NCBI GenBank assembly: GCA_034231615.1
Contig: CM067318.1
Location: 31,265,723 to 31,329,722 of the forward strand
Length of the DNA stretch: 64,000 nucleotides
Source: Meghimatium bilineatum
Lineage: Eukaryota > Mollusca > Gastropoda > Stylommatophora > Philomycidae
Direction: 5' to 3'
Shown here: piece after piece, positions 33,265 to 45,359 of the stretch
Layout: each line of letters begins with the position of its first letter
Position numbering within the stretch: position 1 is the first letter of the stretch
Notes under the pieces: generated by a model
What the model was told of the DNA's origin: nothing
Database searches by the model: none
Seen by the model: the letters and a program-made list of their open reading frames with translations, nothing else
Position numbers and translations under genes: made by a program

Positions 33265-33875
33265 TGTGATATTGTTACTAGATAATCTAACTAGCACATA
33301 GTAAAACTAATGTAAAAAAAAAAAATCAACATAGCAACAAGAATGTTTTCTACATTGCGGTCTAACAGGCACCTTTATCCACACAAAAATACAACAGGAA
33401 AGGGGGAAAAAAATTAATTAATAAAATGCACAGCTATAGTGTAGCTCTTGACCATACAGGCCTCCTATTGTAATTCATTTGGACCCTGTTTGTTACATTT
33501 TTTATTATTGTTAGACTTTTAATTGGTATTTACCGTAATTTAAATAACTACAGCCAACCACAAGATTTCACACAAATTGAAGAATAGTCCATGTTTATGT
33601 TTTAGCACACAGGTCTCTCCTATACTGCCGACGATCGTGGCTATAGTCTCAACATCCCATCTCCATGCAATAGAAATGACAAAAATAGATTGGTGTGACT
33701 ATAGTTTTAATAATTAAATAATTTTGCATTTTCGTTTCCCGTTTGTATTCATTTCTTGATAAAGGTGCCTGTTAAACCACAACGTAGAAATAGTCCTTGT
33801 TCCGTTGTTTATAATTTTTATTTTTTTACATTGTTTTATTATTTGGTAGTTACATTATCTAGTAACAATATCACA
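33265..33875. repeat. Inverted repeat, probable Penelope-type terminal pair
   Basis: Arms 33265-33380 and 33758-33875 are diverged complements: TGTGATATTGTTACTAGATA on the left faces TATCTAGTAACAATATCACA on the right, and GGCACCTTTATCC faces GATAAAGGTGCC. The right inner end has CTTGATAAAGGTGCC, the recurring Penelope-tail motif. The spacer is about 377 bp with no ORF. Confidence 0.75.
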
Positions 33876-34065
33876 TTAATTACCTTTAGCAAGCCAGATT
33901 AAAAAATACAAAACGTCTTCCTGCCACCGGATTATTTTTTGAGAATTTACGTTATTGATGGTGACTGTTTTGAAAATGTGATAATTTTTTGGTTGTTGAA
34001 GATATTTAAATAATATTTGCACATATAAATAAAGAATTGAATTCTGCATATATTGGTGTAATTTA
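33876..34065 (-). mobile_element. piggyBac-like MITE, partial copy
   Basis: TTAA at 33876-33879, CCTTTAGCAAGCCAGATTAA, then the shared interior ACGTTATTGATGGTGACTGT and TTGAAAATGTGATAA. The other end is not identified. It directly abuts the inverted repeat ending at 33875. Confidence 0.55.
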
Positions 34066-34099
34066 TGTACGTGTGTGTGTGTGATACAAGACATATGAG

Positions 34100-35078
34100 A
34101 AAGTGGTAAAGACGTTTTTCACCAAAAAACATATATTTTATAACAAATAAAGAGAGAAAAAATAGTAAAAAATGACTTACCTTACTTATTGAATTCCTTG
34201 GCAACACTGTACACTAAATTACACGCAAATCTGTTGTATTTATGTTCTTTCATTGCGAAAGTATCAAAATATTGCCGGGGGAACTGTATAAAACATGTAG
34301 AAATGCAGTAAAATAGTTCTTTGATCTTAGGTCTAAAATCATTTTTTTATGCCACTTCAACATATACGATATCAAACCTTTACAAGTCCCCAAACCAACA
34401 CAACATTCTGTATATTCATTGCTGTGAAACTAAATAATTCATGATTCAAGCCACAATTCAATGTTATTTTATTATAAATATGATGAAAGAAAGGTCTATA
34501 AAAACGGTCAACCATCATGGCATCGTACCGGTATGCAGATGTGGTCAGATTAATTGTTATAACATGCATATCTTCCACCTCGACATCTTTACAACAATCA
34601 TTTAGGAAGTGGGAATGTCCCGGCCTCGATTGCGCATGACTAGCACTATATACAAGCGGTAATTAGGCTGTGGTAGGCCTATTTCGCACGATGTCTCATT
34701 GAGCGAGTGCACTTGACAACAGCAAACAGCAGCCATCTTTTTTTTGTCAATCACACTTGACCAAAGCGTGGTGAAGGTTAATATAGTATTTATCACTTAA
34801 TTTTGTTACTGCTGATCTCTACACCTTATCGGACATTCTCTGAGTTTGATTATCTATACTCACATCCACAGTGCCTTCCAAAGATTTTTCATGTGCGTCA
34901 ATAAGAAGACGCTATTAAATTCTTCTCTTGATTTCTGCTGCACAAATCCCTGAACTGTATATTTACACTGAAATATTTAAAATTAATGACTTCTTCCTGT
35001 TCATGACTATGTACACTCCAATACACAAGAAAAATACTGTAACTAGATACTGATAAACTTTTTAAAAGAAGTATTTAC
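34100..35078 (-). other. Intron 6 of gene B, no recognised element
   Basis: AT-rich; short ORFs without family wording. Confidence 0.45.
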
Positions 35079-35315
35079 CTAGACCTACTGCCAGACGCAC
35101 TGCGACTTCTATCCCGCGATCCACTTTTGTAGCGCTTGTCCTTTTTCCTGTCATTTGATTCACTTCTTGATCTTCGAGATCCACTGCGAGACCTGCTCCT
35201 TTTTTTATCATCAGACTGACTTCTGCTTCTCCTCCTTTCACGAGACTTGCTACGCCTGTGGCGATCATGGGAGCGACTACGGCTGCTTCTGCGTTTTCTG
35301 TCACGTGACCTAGAT
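35079..35315 (-). CDS. SR gene B exon 6 (RS domain)
   Basis: Acceptor GGCCATAG, donor GTAAATAC from 35078, phase 2 on both sides. Reads SRSRDRKRRSSRSRSHDRHR, RSKSRERRRSRSQSDDKKRS, and ends RSRSASGSRSR. It is 21 nt longer than gene A exon 6. The ORF at 35062-35340 in another frame is a shadow. Confidence 0.92.
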
Positions 35316-35763
35316 CTATGGCCACGGGAAAAAAATTCATATACTTAAATAAATTATCTCTTTTGAAATGAATATGAGATTGGCAATTGTGTAAAATTGC
35401 ATTTATTACTTATCATGGATACTTTCGAAAATGTTGAGAAAGAAGCAATATTTATGTAATATGTAAGCAATATAATATACATGAAGCTACATCAGAGGCA
35501 TTACAAACTGCCCTATGGGGTTTAAAACAATAAATGAAACAGGGTTGCCATATTGAAATGTCACTAATCATAAAATGTATGTTTTGGCCATTTTTGTTAT
35601 TGCTGTCCAATTTGAAAATGAATAAATCAATTCTTACATATTTCCTTCTCAAAATTGATGACAATATAAAGTTTAGTCATATCAGCGATTATTGTAGAAT
35701 TATTCTACTCATAAATTCTGTATTGTCTATTGTCTGGCCAAGGGTAGGTGGTGACACTGTTGG

Positions 35764-36490
35764 TCCACTTCCTCTTCTTCTGCGTTTGCTCTCTTATAAC
35801 AACAAATAAATCGTGTAAATTCCACTGGGAGCATGAAGTACGTTGCTGCAAGTTCCGCAGTTGAACTGTGTTATTTGCACCTCGGTTGGCTCATTTTGTG
35901 GTCTGGACATGTGAGGTCAAGCACATCTGTTTTTGTCATGCCTTTAATTCGGGTAGTAGGATTCCCTTGCCCGTGACAGCTTATCTATAATAAGCCTGCC
36001 TATCTGTCGACGGGCCGTGGGTGTGCAATGACACTTTGCAGAATGTCATTCAAGTCCATAACGCATGATGTGTTCCAAAGTTGCCTCATGTAATTAGATG
36101 TTCTGTGCTTATCAGGTACTGAACATTTTCTTATCATTTGAGCATGGTTCCAGTTAAGGAAGAACTCAACAGAAGAGTTGGACCTTGGTTCTTTCGCCTT
36201 CTTAGCAGAGATGTCTTTCACATTGTGAATCTCTAGTCCAAGTCCCACCACGCTTTTGGAAGCAAGGCGTGTTCTTGAGCTAAATGACCTATCCCATCAG
36301 GTACTGAACCCTTTCTCTCTGCGAGCATGTTTCCGGTATAGGAAAGCCGACATTAGAGTTGGATCAGGGCTTCTTTCTTTGCCAGGCACCTACGATTGGA
36401 TCTGGGTCTCTGCCCATAAGGAGCACAGGTATCTAGAAGTTTGTCTCAAGCTACAGAGCTTGTAGATCCAATTTCATTGGAACGTTTTCA
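35764..36490 (-). repeat. 0.7-kb repeat family R, copy 2
   Basis: Near-complete copy. Its left edge, read on the minus strand, ends GCAAACGCAGAAGAAGAGG, the SINE/LINE-type tail. Contains AGCATGAAGTACGTTG, GTGGTCTGGACATGTGAGGT, GGTTCCAGTTAAGGAAGAAC and CCGGTATAGGAAAG. The minus frame 36000-36251 includes SNSSVEFFLNWNH. Confidence 0.8.
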
Positions 36491-36794
36491 TTTTCTATTT
36501 AAGAAATTTAGCTTAACTGTGCCTTTTTCTCCTGAAATATAAGGGTTCAGCATAGCTTCTGGGTTATTTTGACCAACTATGGGATAGGACAACCAACTTC
36601 GGCCTTTATCACAAACACAAGCACCTTCCTACGACAACTTACTTCCAAACATGAGGAATGACAGTTTTCTTTCTCATCTGCTGAGAGTTTATTGTTGCAT
36701 AATGGTTGGTCTGATATGCCAATAGTGACATCTTCAAACCTACCGCATGCAGAGCACCATGAGCAACCACAGATATGATTTGTTTTCAATTTAC

Positions 36795-36952
36795 CTCCTT
36801 CGTCTTGGGGATGGGGACCTCCGCCGGCCACCACCACCACCACCACCTCTACCACGGAAACCTCCACCACCTCTTGGTCTGCCCCACATCATTTCAGGAC
36901 AATCACGTGCCCAGTGGCCAGGTCGACGACATCGGAAACACTCATCATAGCC
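36795..36952 (-). CDS. SR gene B exon 5 (CCHC zinc knuckle)
   Basis: Acceptor CATCTCAG, donor GTAAATTG. GYDECFRCRRPGHWARDCPE is the CX2CX4HX4C knuckle, followed by MMWGRPRGGGGFRGRGGG and RRRSPSPRRRR. The knuckle is identical to gene A except for P97 in place of T97. The exon lies between two direct copies of repeat family R. Confidence 0.94.
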
Positions 36953-37837
36953 CTGAGATGAGAAGGTAGCATAAATTAAACTGTACACACTTGACAATCT
37001 GAAAGAAAAGTCACAAAGTTAGAACAATATTTGGCTTACATAGCAGTTACATAAAGTAATGTTTGCACTCAAAGCAGACACTCCTATACTAATTATCCCC
37101 CCCCCCTTACTTATTTACAGTTGGGCAATGAGTGTCAATGTTATATTGGACATGATTATTCAACATCAAAATAAATATGAATGTCCTAAATGGATCGAAC
37201 ACATCAAGAATGTCAGTTCTTTACAAATAATTTCAATACAAAGGGAAGATAACTATTTCACACATCTCTGGAACAGGTATTAACAGTCTGTCATTAATCT
37301 TTTAGATCTGAAAAGATAATTTCTTGTCTCCTTGATAAATGCTTACAACTCTCACTATAGAATTTTGGTTATTCTATAGATATTGGACAATGCACTTTTC
37401 CCATTTTGTGACAGACTTCCAAGTGGCAAGAAATGCTAGATGTACAATCACTTCATATGGGTCAACAAAATATGACGAAGATGAACTGGTTAGTCAGGAA
37501 CACAATTATACCTTTGCGATGACGAATCTTATCGACTGAAAGGTTGAGGGATGTCAAGAGATACCTGCTCGCGACTAAAGGGATTACTTCATAATTATTT
37601 TTTGGGGGGGAACACTAAACGATTTGATGCATCTATTTATTCATTGTCTTTTCTATTTTTTTGCTATAAGGTGTCGCAGGATTCAATGAGGATCAGTTTT
37701 TGGGATATGGTACATTTGGTTGCTTGATCTGCATAAATATTATGACGTTTCAGAATTTTCGTAACTCCAAGCACCTTATAATTGGTCTTTCTCTGCATCT
37801 TGTTATTTCCATTTTCATGTTCTATGCTGTTGCTGCT

Positions 37838-38490
37838 GGCCAATAAGGGTTCGCTCTCTTATAACCACAACATGTATATCACGTGATTTCTGCTGGGGAG
37901 CATGAAGTACGTTGTACTGCACGTTCAAGCGAAACTGTGTTATTTGTACCTTGATTGGTTCACTTTGTGGTCTGGACGTCCGAGGCCCAACACATCTGTT
38001 TTCGTCATGCCTTTTATTCGGGTAGTAGGCTTCCCTAGTCCATGACACCCTGCCTGTTGACGGGCACGCGGGTGTGTAATGACTCTTCACCGAGACGATT
38101 GTCGTTCACGTCTAGTTCACACGAGGTGTTTCAGCAGCCTATAAACTTGCTTCGTGTAATTAGACGTTCTGTGCCTGTTCCCAGCGGGCACTGAACTTTT
38201 TCTCATCCGCGAGCCTGGTTCCGGATGAGGGAGATTTCAACAGAAGAGTTGCACCCTGGCTCGTTAGTCTTCTTAGCTGAGGTGTCGTTCACGACATCGT
38301 GAACCCCTAGCCCAAATTCGAGCCTTGCACCACTCGAATGGGAGAAAGGCGTTCTCGAGCTGAGTGACAGTGTCCAAATTTGCGCCTGGGGCCATCGAGT
38401 ACTGAACCATTTCTCTCTGCGAGTTTGTTTTCAATATAGGAAACTCGCCAGTAGAGCTGGGCCAGGGCAGCTTATCATTCATTCTCATTA
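37838..38490 (-). repeat. 0.7-kb repeat family R, copy 3
   Basis: The most GC-rich and apparently youngest copy: GGAGCATGAAGTACGTTGTA, GTGGTCTGGACGTCCGAGGC, GCCTGGTTCCGGATGAGG, ATAGGAAACTCGCCAGTAGA. Same orientation as copy 2; the two flank exon 5 of gene B. Confidence 0.8.
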
Positions 38491-38939
38491 AGTGACAGAA
38501 TCATTTCAGTCTGTTTTTCAATATATTTGGCAACGAAGTTGAAAACCACAACAAAACAGACAACATACACATTGCAGTTTGTTTGTTTGAGAATCCAAGT
38601 GATTGCGCGAGATTAGCTATTACTTCCTATGTGCAGTGGGGTGGTTTTTCTGAGCTTCCTTTCATACCCAGGAGACCTCAACTTTCGGTTTAGTGCAATG
38701 CATATTGAAGGAGCCTTCTACTCAGAGGGGATCACACATTGCGGTAGAACACAATGTAATCTGTAATCGCTGTAAAGATTGAATTTATGATTTACATTTT
38801 GGTTTCCATCTGGATAAATTTGTGTTCATAGTTCACATTTTCAATTCTTGTCTCGATCGCTGTCCATTTGGATACATATCAATCACAAATAGATTTTTAA
38901 ATAATTTACAATATTATCTTTTAATAGTAGTTGTGGAGA

Positions 38940-39290
38940 AAAAATGTATCAATTGAAGCAAGAAATAGAGTTCTTAGAAGTTATAGATATCCAACTCTGA
39001 TTTATGGAAGTAAATCTTAAACAATCAGCAGAATAGTTAAAATTATAGATGTAGCAGAGATGTTTTATAGAAAAATGTTATGACCATCACGGCAAATAAA
39101 AATCAAATGAAATTATTTTGAAAGATGTTAACTGAAAAAAAGAGCTGCTCCCAAGTGTAAAAAAGAGGAGGTCAAAATTTTTGTTGAGTTATCATGAGAG
39201 GAGGAAAGATGGAACACATCGTGACAACAGGCAAGAACGGTAGGGAAAGTAACAGGCTCGACAACCTGGCATGTAGGAAAGGGAGAGCAT
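38940..39290 (+). pseudogene. LINE RT C-terminal fragment
   Basis: Broken frames with PTLIYGSKS (the LTYGCES block), a DVAEMFYRKML block and MRGGKMEHIVTTGKN, close to LENIVTTGKIEGNKDRG of the fragment at 274-819. Antisense to gene B and next to exon 4. Confidence 0.65.
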
Positions 39291-39352
39291 CGGAATTGAT
39301 TTTCAGCAAAGTGATAACCAACGCCACAGACCACAAGAGGTCCCCCACTTAC

Positions 39353-39439
39353 GAGTCTTTTATCTTTTCCTCCTTTGGACCATTCTACTGTTATTGCTTG
39401 TCCATGAAGTTCTCGTCCATGTTCATATTTCACACAATC
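39353..39439 (-). CDS. SR gene B exon 4 (RRM C-terminal half)
   Basis: 87 nt, phase 0/0. Acceptor GCTTTAG, donor GTAAGTGG. Encodes DCVKYEHGRELHGQAITVEW and SKGGKDKRL, the counterpart of gene A exon 4. Confidence 0.94.
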
Positions 39440-39557
39440 CTAAAGCACACAAAAATAAAAATGATAAGACAAAATATTGTCAGTTTTAAAAGTTTGGAAT
39501 GTATGTCAAAGGGACAATTATGTTTTTGGAAATATAATATAAGATTGAATTCAAAAT

Positions 39558-39812
39558 TAGTTCTGCATTCGTTCTCAAACTTCTGCAGATTAGCAAGATG
39601 TAGCATAGAGAACAGAATGTGTTGACATGGTTTACAGTTTAACTGCTACATCTGCAAATTTGGCTGACACAATTGACTTCAGCATGGCATCTTGGTAAAT
39701 CTGACCTTTTATGAGATGAAACAGCCACATCCAGCTCTAGCTGTCTTTTACATGTGTTGCAGGTAACGGTGCCATTATTTTTTGTTTCCATTTTGGGCCC
39801 CAGCAACACACA
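39558..39812 (-). mobile_element. SINE family 1, full-length copy
   Basis: Minus strand, running from the tail (TTCTGCATTCGTTCTCAAAC) through GTAGCATAGAGAACAGAATG and CTGACACAATTGACTTCAGC to the head (ACATGTGTTGCAGGTAACGG, then CCATTTTGGGCCCCAGCAAC). It defines the full unit at about 255 bp. Confidence 0.75.
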
Positions 39813-40126
39813 GATGTAAAGTGTTGTGCAAGCAATATCTGGTATTTTTAGGGAAATCGTAACAATCACTAATCATCATTATGTGCCACCTGTGCAACAA
39901 AGTGGCTGCAATAGACCAACATCTTGGCTCTTACCTTAGCAGTGCAATCTGCTAGACTGTACCCTGTTTCACCTATAAAAATATCACAGACCAACCACCG
40001 TGCAGGCAACTTCACATTTATAGTTGCATATAAATATATTACAACAGGATGGGCATTTTTTAAAGAGATTTATTGACTTAACATTCCATTTTAGAAGACT
40101 GATTTTATATATTCTAGCCACTCATG

Positions 40127-41043
40127 TTAACCTTTACGACTCTGCAGTCGCAATAATGCGCCTATGAGCACAGCTCCATTGTGCCTGCAGGCGCAATCCC
40201 GCTACATAGGATATCGCCCGAACTTCACAAAGTAATGATCCCGTGACGTATAAAACACGCCAAATGAAGCTAGGAATATGTCGCAGTTTAAAGGTCAAAT
40301 TCCTTTACTCATTACGACTGCAAGAAGAGAGAAAACCGGCTGGTTTTGTCAACGAATTTCTGGAACGACGCTGGCCATTTTTTTGCCATATTTTACTATC
40401 AAATTGAGTACCGCGTGGCATGGCTAAGTGATCGTGAATACATGTTTTAATTGTTATTTATGTTTAATATGTTGTTATTTGATAAGAATGTTTGTGTAGT
40501 CATTCAAAAACACAAAAATAATATGTATCAGGGGTGCCACGTGTGTGCTTAGACAATAATTACGCTGCGTGTCGGGCTAGACCTAGTGTTTACCGGACAG
40601 ACGTTATATGCGATTTCTTCACGTTTTATTAGTTTTTTAGTTCATATTATATTAGTTTGGATATAAAACAATATATATACAATAAGTATAGGCATTTATG
40701 AGGATTTTATCAATGATTCCACGCATTGCTCAAGTATTAGGGTCGTCAAGAAGTTATATGTGCGATTTGAAAATGGCGTTTTGCGATTTTTTTTTCCCCC
40801 CGAATTTTCAACTTCACAACTTGCTCACAACAGCCATATCATACATACAACAACAAAAAAAACATGAATATATTCACTATTCACTCCTTTATTTAGATAT
40901 GCAAAAATTAATTTGTAATCTTTTAAAACAAATAAGTTATCACGTTTTCAAAACACCCACCATCAATAACGCAAATTTTCCAAAAAAGAATTCAGGCCCA
41001 AGGGGATGTTTCTTAATTTTTAATTCAGAGCCCTAAAGGTTAA
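40127..41043. mobile_element. piggyBac-like MITE, complete
   Basis: TTAA at 40127-40130 and 41040-41043. Terminal inverted repeats CCTTTACGACTCTG (left) and CCTTTAGGGCTCTG (right, other strand). TTAA duplication with CC-starting TIRs is diagnostic for the piggyBac superfamily. The 909-bp interior has no transposase frame. Related partial copies at 16227 and 33876. In intron 3 of gene B. Confidence 0.85.
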
Positions 41044-41089
41044 GAGGCACAAAAAGGACAGCAAATAATAGAGACATTGTGAGAGGAGG

Positions 41090-41283
41090 AGATTATGGGA
41101 AGCTGTGAGGGTTGAGTTGGCCGACCCATCTCATAGGCCAAAGTTAACCAAAAGTTGTGCTGAAGTTGGATGTGTCAATCCAAAAGGCAAAGCTATCACA
41201 ACCAATGACACACAAAATTATATTCTTCACACTACATCCTGCCAACAACCAGGAGTCTGAGAATAAACACAGAAGTTTATGGT
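41090..41283 (+). mobile_element. SINE family 1 copy
   Basis: GAGTTGGCCGACCCATCTCA, GCTGAAGTTGGATGTGTCAA, CACTACATCCTGCCAACAAC, CAGGAGTCTGAGAATAAAC. A diverged copy with most of the length. Confidence 0.65.
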
Positions 41284-42331
41284 AGACACCCTGGGGCTTC
41301 TAGAAGCTGTATAAGATAAAGCATAGAAGCTGAACATTCAAATGCCAACAGCTATCATAGACCTATGCTTGCTCCTAATCTGGTAATATAGAACCACTGA
41401 TATCACAGTAGGCTCAACAAACTCATCTCTGCAACTGATTGCAACATACAATTAATAAAGGTATTAAAGAAGCATATCACGTACAACATCTCATACAAGT
41501 GGAGAATGAAATACAGATAATATTGACTGCTTTTATATCTGAAATAAATTCACATTTTTTTTTAAAAGAATCTACCCCAGAGATTACAAATAAATTACAT
41601 GTATGTTCTGTCAGTGACAAATACAGTACTAGGACCGAATACAGTACATAGGACAAAAACCTGTCTATCCAGTTTGAGCTAAGTGATTCATCTTTGTGTA
41701 GTTCGTGGATATTGTTGAGATCCGTAGACATATCCATTAAAACAGTTGCCCTATGAAGAGTTTCTGTACTATTTCCCACTTCAATGCTTGTAGCGGCAGC
41801 ATGTTTTCAATAATTCGAAGTACATGTCTGATACCAGTCTCCCACTTTTTTCTTATAGAAAAATTTAGTGATAAAAAGTACTGTAATCATTCATTCAGAT
41901 GTATCAATAGTGTATTTTAACATTGCATAACAATATCAAGATTTCTGAAATGCAATTCTATTCCCATCTACTCCCTGCTGAGTATAGACCCTCAACAATC
42001 ATATTCCATTTGATTCTATTTTTTGCTTCCAGAATAATGTGCTTTCTGTGTGCTTAATGTGTTTTCTTAGGATGTCTTAATGTATGATCCAACTCCACAG
42101 CAGTTCATGTAGTTCTATCTCTTTGTCTGTTCAGTTCTGGAGTTCCTCATTGTTGATCTTATCATACCATTTCAAACCTTTTATTTCAAACCATGTAGGC
42201 AACCATTTATGAAAGCGTGCAGTATTCTTGGTTTTTTTAAAAAATTACTTATGTTTCTGAGCAATATAACCGCGCTGATTTAACATTTGAGTTGAATATA
42301 AAATGTTAATTATCTCTACTTAAATGTTTAC

Positions 42332-42372
42332 CTCAGCTTCACGTCTGTCTTCAAAGTCAATAAAGGCATATG
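42332..42372 (-). CDS. SR gene B exon 3 (RNP1)
   Basis: 41 nt; acceptor TTTCAG, donor GTAAAC. Completes Ala44, then YAFIDFEDRREAE. Same junctions as gene A exon 3. Confidence 0.95.
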
Positions 42373-42547
42373 CTGAAATATTTAACATTGAATGAATAGC
42401 ATTCTTAATAAAACATACAGATATTAACCTAGTTTTGACAACCATGGACATGCATTTTTCAGAAATCTTGAAACAATTGTAAAAAAATAATAAAGGCAAG
42501 CAATGGAGAATGGAGTAAGAACAGAAGGCAACAATATACAATTTTTA

Positions 42548-42655
42548 TATTCATTCTTAAACAAACTCCTGCTGGGACTCTCTTGTAGTAGTATGGTCTT
42601 ACTAGATGCCACCCTTTCATTTGCAACATAGTCCAACACATCCAAATTTGACAGC
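42548..42655 (-). mobile_element. SINE subfamily 2 fragment
   Basis: Minus strand: TTCATTCTTAAACAAACTCC, TCTTGTAGTAGTATGGTCTT and a CCAACACATCCAAATTTG end. The middle CTGGACTAC block is deleted. Confidence 0.5.
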
Positions 42656-42714
42656 GATAATTAATATGCCCAGAAATTTTAAGATTACAAATTTATGTAC
42701 CTGGGTAAATAAAT

Positions 42715-43965
42715 TTCACTGGGGCTCTATTATCGGTTTTACTCTGTTCTGTAATTGTTGCATATATCTTTTTACTGCTCAGCCACATAGGAAAGATATA
42801 CGCAAAAATCATAGAACAGAGAGTAAGACCGATAATAGAACCCCAACTGAATAAGACAGTCTGGTTTCAGGAAAGGTATGGGATGCACAGATGCTATTTT
42901 TTGCGTTACGACAGCTGAGTGAATAGACACTTGAATACGACCTACAACTAAACATCGCCTTCATCAAACCAAGAAACGGCATCTGACTAATATTGGAGGA
43001 CAATGGAGTACATGAACAATTACTAGACAACATAAGAGCTTTATACAAAAACTGCCAGAGCGTAATATAACTGCTGAGGGCACACAGCATCATTTGAAAT
43101 AAAAACAGGTGTTAGAGGAAGCCGCATACTATCACCACTTCTGTTTGTAACATACATGGACAGTATAACTAAAGAAGTAGACACAAGAAACAAATTAATC
43201 CTAGCAGAAGCATAAAATGAAGATCACAGCTCACTCAACGTACTGCTATTTCCAGATTGATGAATGTTTAATATATGAATCTGAAAACGAATTACAGTGA
43301 CACACACGCTTGCTCCATAAAACTGTGAACATCACAACATAAAAACTAAACATCTAAAACAGAGACTACAAAGATAAGCAGAACACCAGGCCAGTTAAAT
43401 GTATCTGTCAATGGTACAAAGCTAAAGCAAGTCCCAGAGTTTAAATACCTAGGAAGCATTTTTACGGAGGATGGCAAACTCAACACAAGATTGAAAGAAG
43501 GTGCCAAAAAAGTCAATACTGTGACTTACCAGCTGTCACCGATGCTTAAACATCCATCAATCTGCATTGCTCCAAAACAGCAATTGATAAACAGTATTTT
43601 TATACCAACTCTGTGTTACCAATGTCAAACATGGCCCTGGACAAAGACACTAACAAAAAATATCACAGTTTGCGAAATGAGGTGTTTGAGGAAAGTTATA
43701 AATGTCACAAGAAGAGACACCCGGAAAAATGATATCAGGAAAGAAGTAAAGGCTATGTCAAGTCAAGACCACATCAAGAGGCAGCAGACTAGATGGTTTG
43801 GCTCACATCATGATAATGGAACCTGCACAACCAGCCCTTCGTGCATACATCAGCAGAAGACCAGGCTATAAGGGATGAGGAAGACCAAGAAGCTTAACGG
43901 CACAAGTGGAAATTACAATAGACGGAAATAAAAATGCATAATTGTCCGATCCCAAAAAAATCATA
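42715..43965 (+). pseudogene. LINE RT fragment with 5' inversion
   Basis: From 42790: KIIEQRVRPIIEPQLN, a TGVRGSRILSPLLF block (RT domain 4 region), then FKYLGSIFTEDGKLNTRLKE, FIPTLCYQCQTWPWTK, RCLRKVINVTRRDTRKNDIR and QTRWFG. Many stops. The first 30 nt of the RT piece (42812-42843) recur inverted at 42719-42750, a 5'-inversion scar as made by twin priming. Lies in intron 2 of gene B. Confidence 0.75.
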
Positions 43966-44224
43966 TGTAGTCTTTCTTTGCTCTAATGGGTCACGACAAC
44001 AGATGAAGAGTTCCCTATGGCGCTGCAGACTGAAACATAAAATTTAAAAAGTCTTTAAGGCAGGTTTTATTTCCAATGTGTAACACTTTTACTGCTAACC
44101 TTTTTAATCAATATATTTCCAATTGGTGCACTATATTTCATTTTAGGTATGATGAGTTGCAAGTGATCCTTTGTAGAAATCATTTAAACAATCAACTAAT
44201 ACCATTAGGGCTTTGAAACTTTAA

Positions 44225-44375
44225 GATCCATCAAAAACAGATGTGTTGCATAATTGGCGCAAATAAAACAGCGACAGCGCATTTCCATTCTCTGGACTAC
44301 ACCCTGCTGGAAATCTAGCTGGATTATTGTCCTGCTACAAGATAGATCCAGCGGGAATTTGAGAATGAATGCTGA
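44225..44375 (+). mobile_element. SINE subfamily 2 copy
   Basis: CAAAAACAGATGTGTTGCAT, CTCTGGACTACACCCTGCTG, ATTATTGTCCTGCTACAAGA, AATTTGAGAATGAATGCTGA. Confidence 0.75.
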
Positions 44376-45359
44376 AGAACTTTTTAAGATATCTTGATGA
44401 ATATGCTTAAAAAAACTCTAAACTTTAAAAAAGCTTTATCCAAAATGGTTTCATTGCCATATATTTTAAAGATGATTTTGTCTAGCAATGATATTACCAC
44501 TTAATAGTTATCAATCTATGTCACTAATTGAATTATAGTTCAATTCCGTTTCCTATTCTTTGACGTCTGTTTTATGACTATTGCTCAGTAAAAAGTCACT
44601 CTGGGATGGGTATCGTCAGCTACATCATCCATTTTGAAATATTCAATGAAAAAAAATGGAATAAAATCAATGAATTTCCAATTATCAGCATTGAATCGAT
44701 CCAATAACCAAGCACAACCATATTTGAATAACATATGTAATAAATGGGAATTCCTGGATGGAATAAGAACACCAGTCAGAAAAAATTTCCTAAAAAAATC
44801 ATTCATGGATGACAAAAAAAATTATCGGTGACAGTGTACTTAATGACTTTGTTGGCGATGGTAGACATATTGTGAAGTCTGAATAATAATATAATTTGCA
44901 AATATCACAAATACATTCTATAAATATAACTCATAAATATGAATAGTTTTTATATTATATAATCTAGTGAATACACTGTGATTCATATCAAAATAGCATC
45001 AAAAAGCAGAGCCCAGAATGTAAGCAGTTATGTGCATGCAAAAAAAAAATCATGTCATGCTCTGAGTGGATAAGCGAATTACACATAATACAATAAATGT
45101 ATCTTCTATCAATCTGAAAAAAATATTAAATTTTGGGAATCAACAAATTGTGAAACTTGTTAATGAGTTTACAATAATTAGGTACATTAAATATTTCATA
45201 AGCTACAATTTATTATTGAAGTTTATAATGAAAAATGTTTTATTTTACCCAATTTGAAACCTTTTGAAATGTATCTGGATCACTAGCAATTTGCTTCTTT
45301 AAAGGGCGGTCATAACACAAAAAGGTTTGGAACCTAAGTATAATTGCAGATTTTTATTT

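Noticed and set aside
35764..38490. LTR retrotransposon with LTRs at 35.8 and 37.8 kb
   Set aside because: The sequence between them is gene B exon 5 and its flanks, with no gag/pol, and the repeats end in a GAA-type tail rather than TG...CA.
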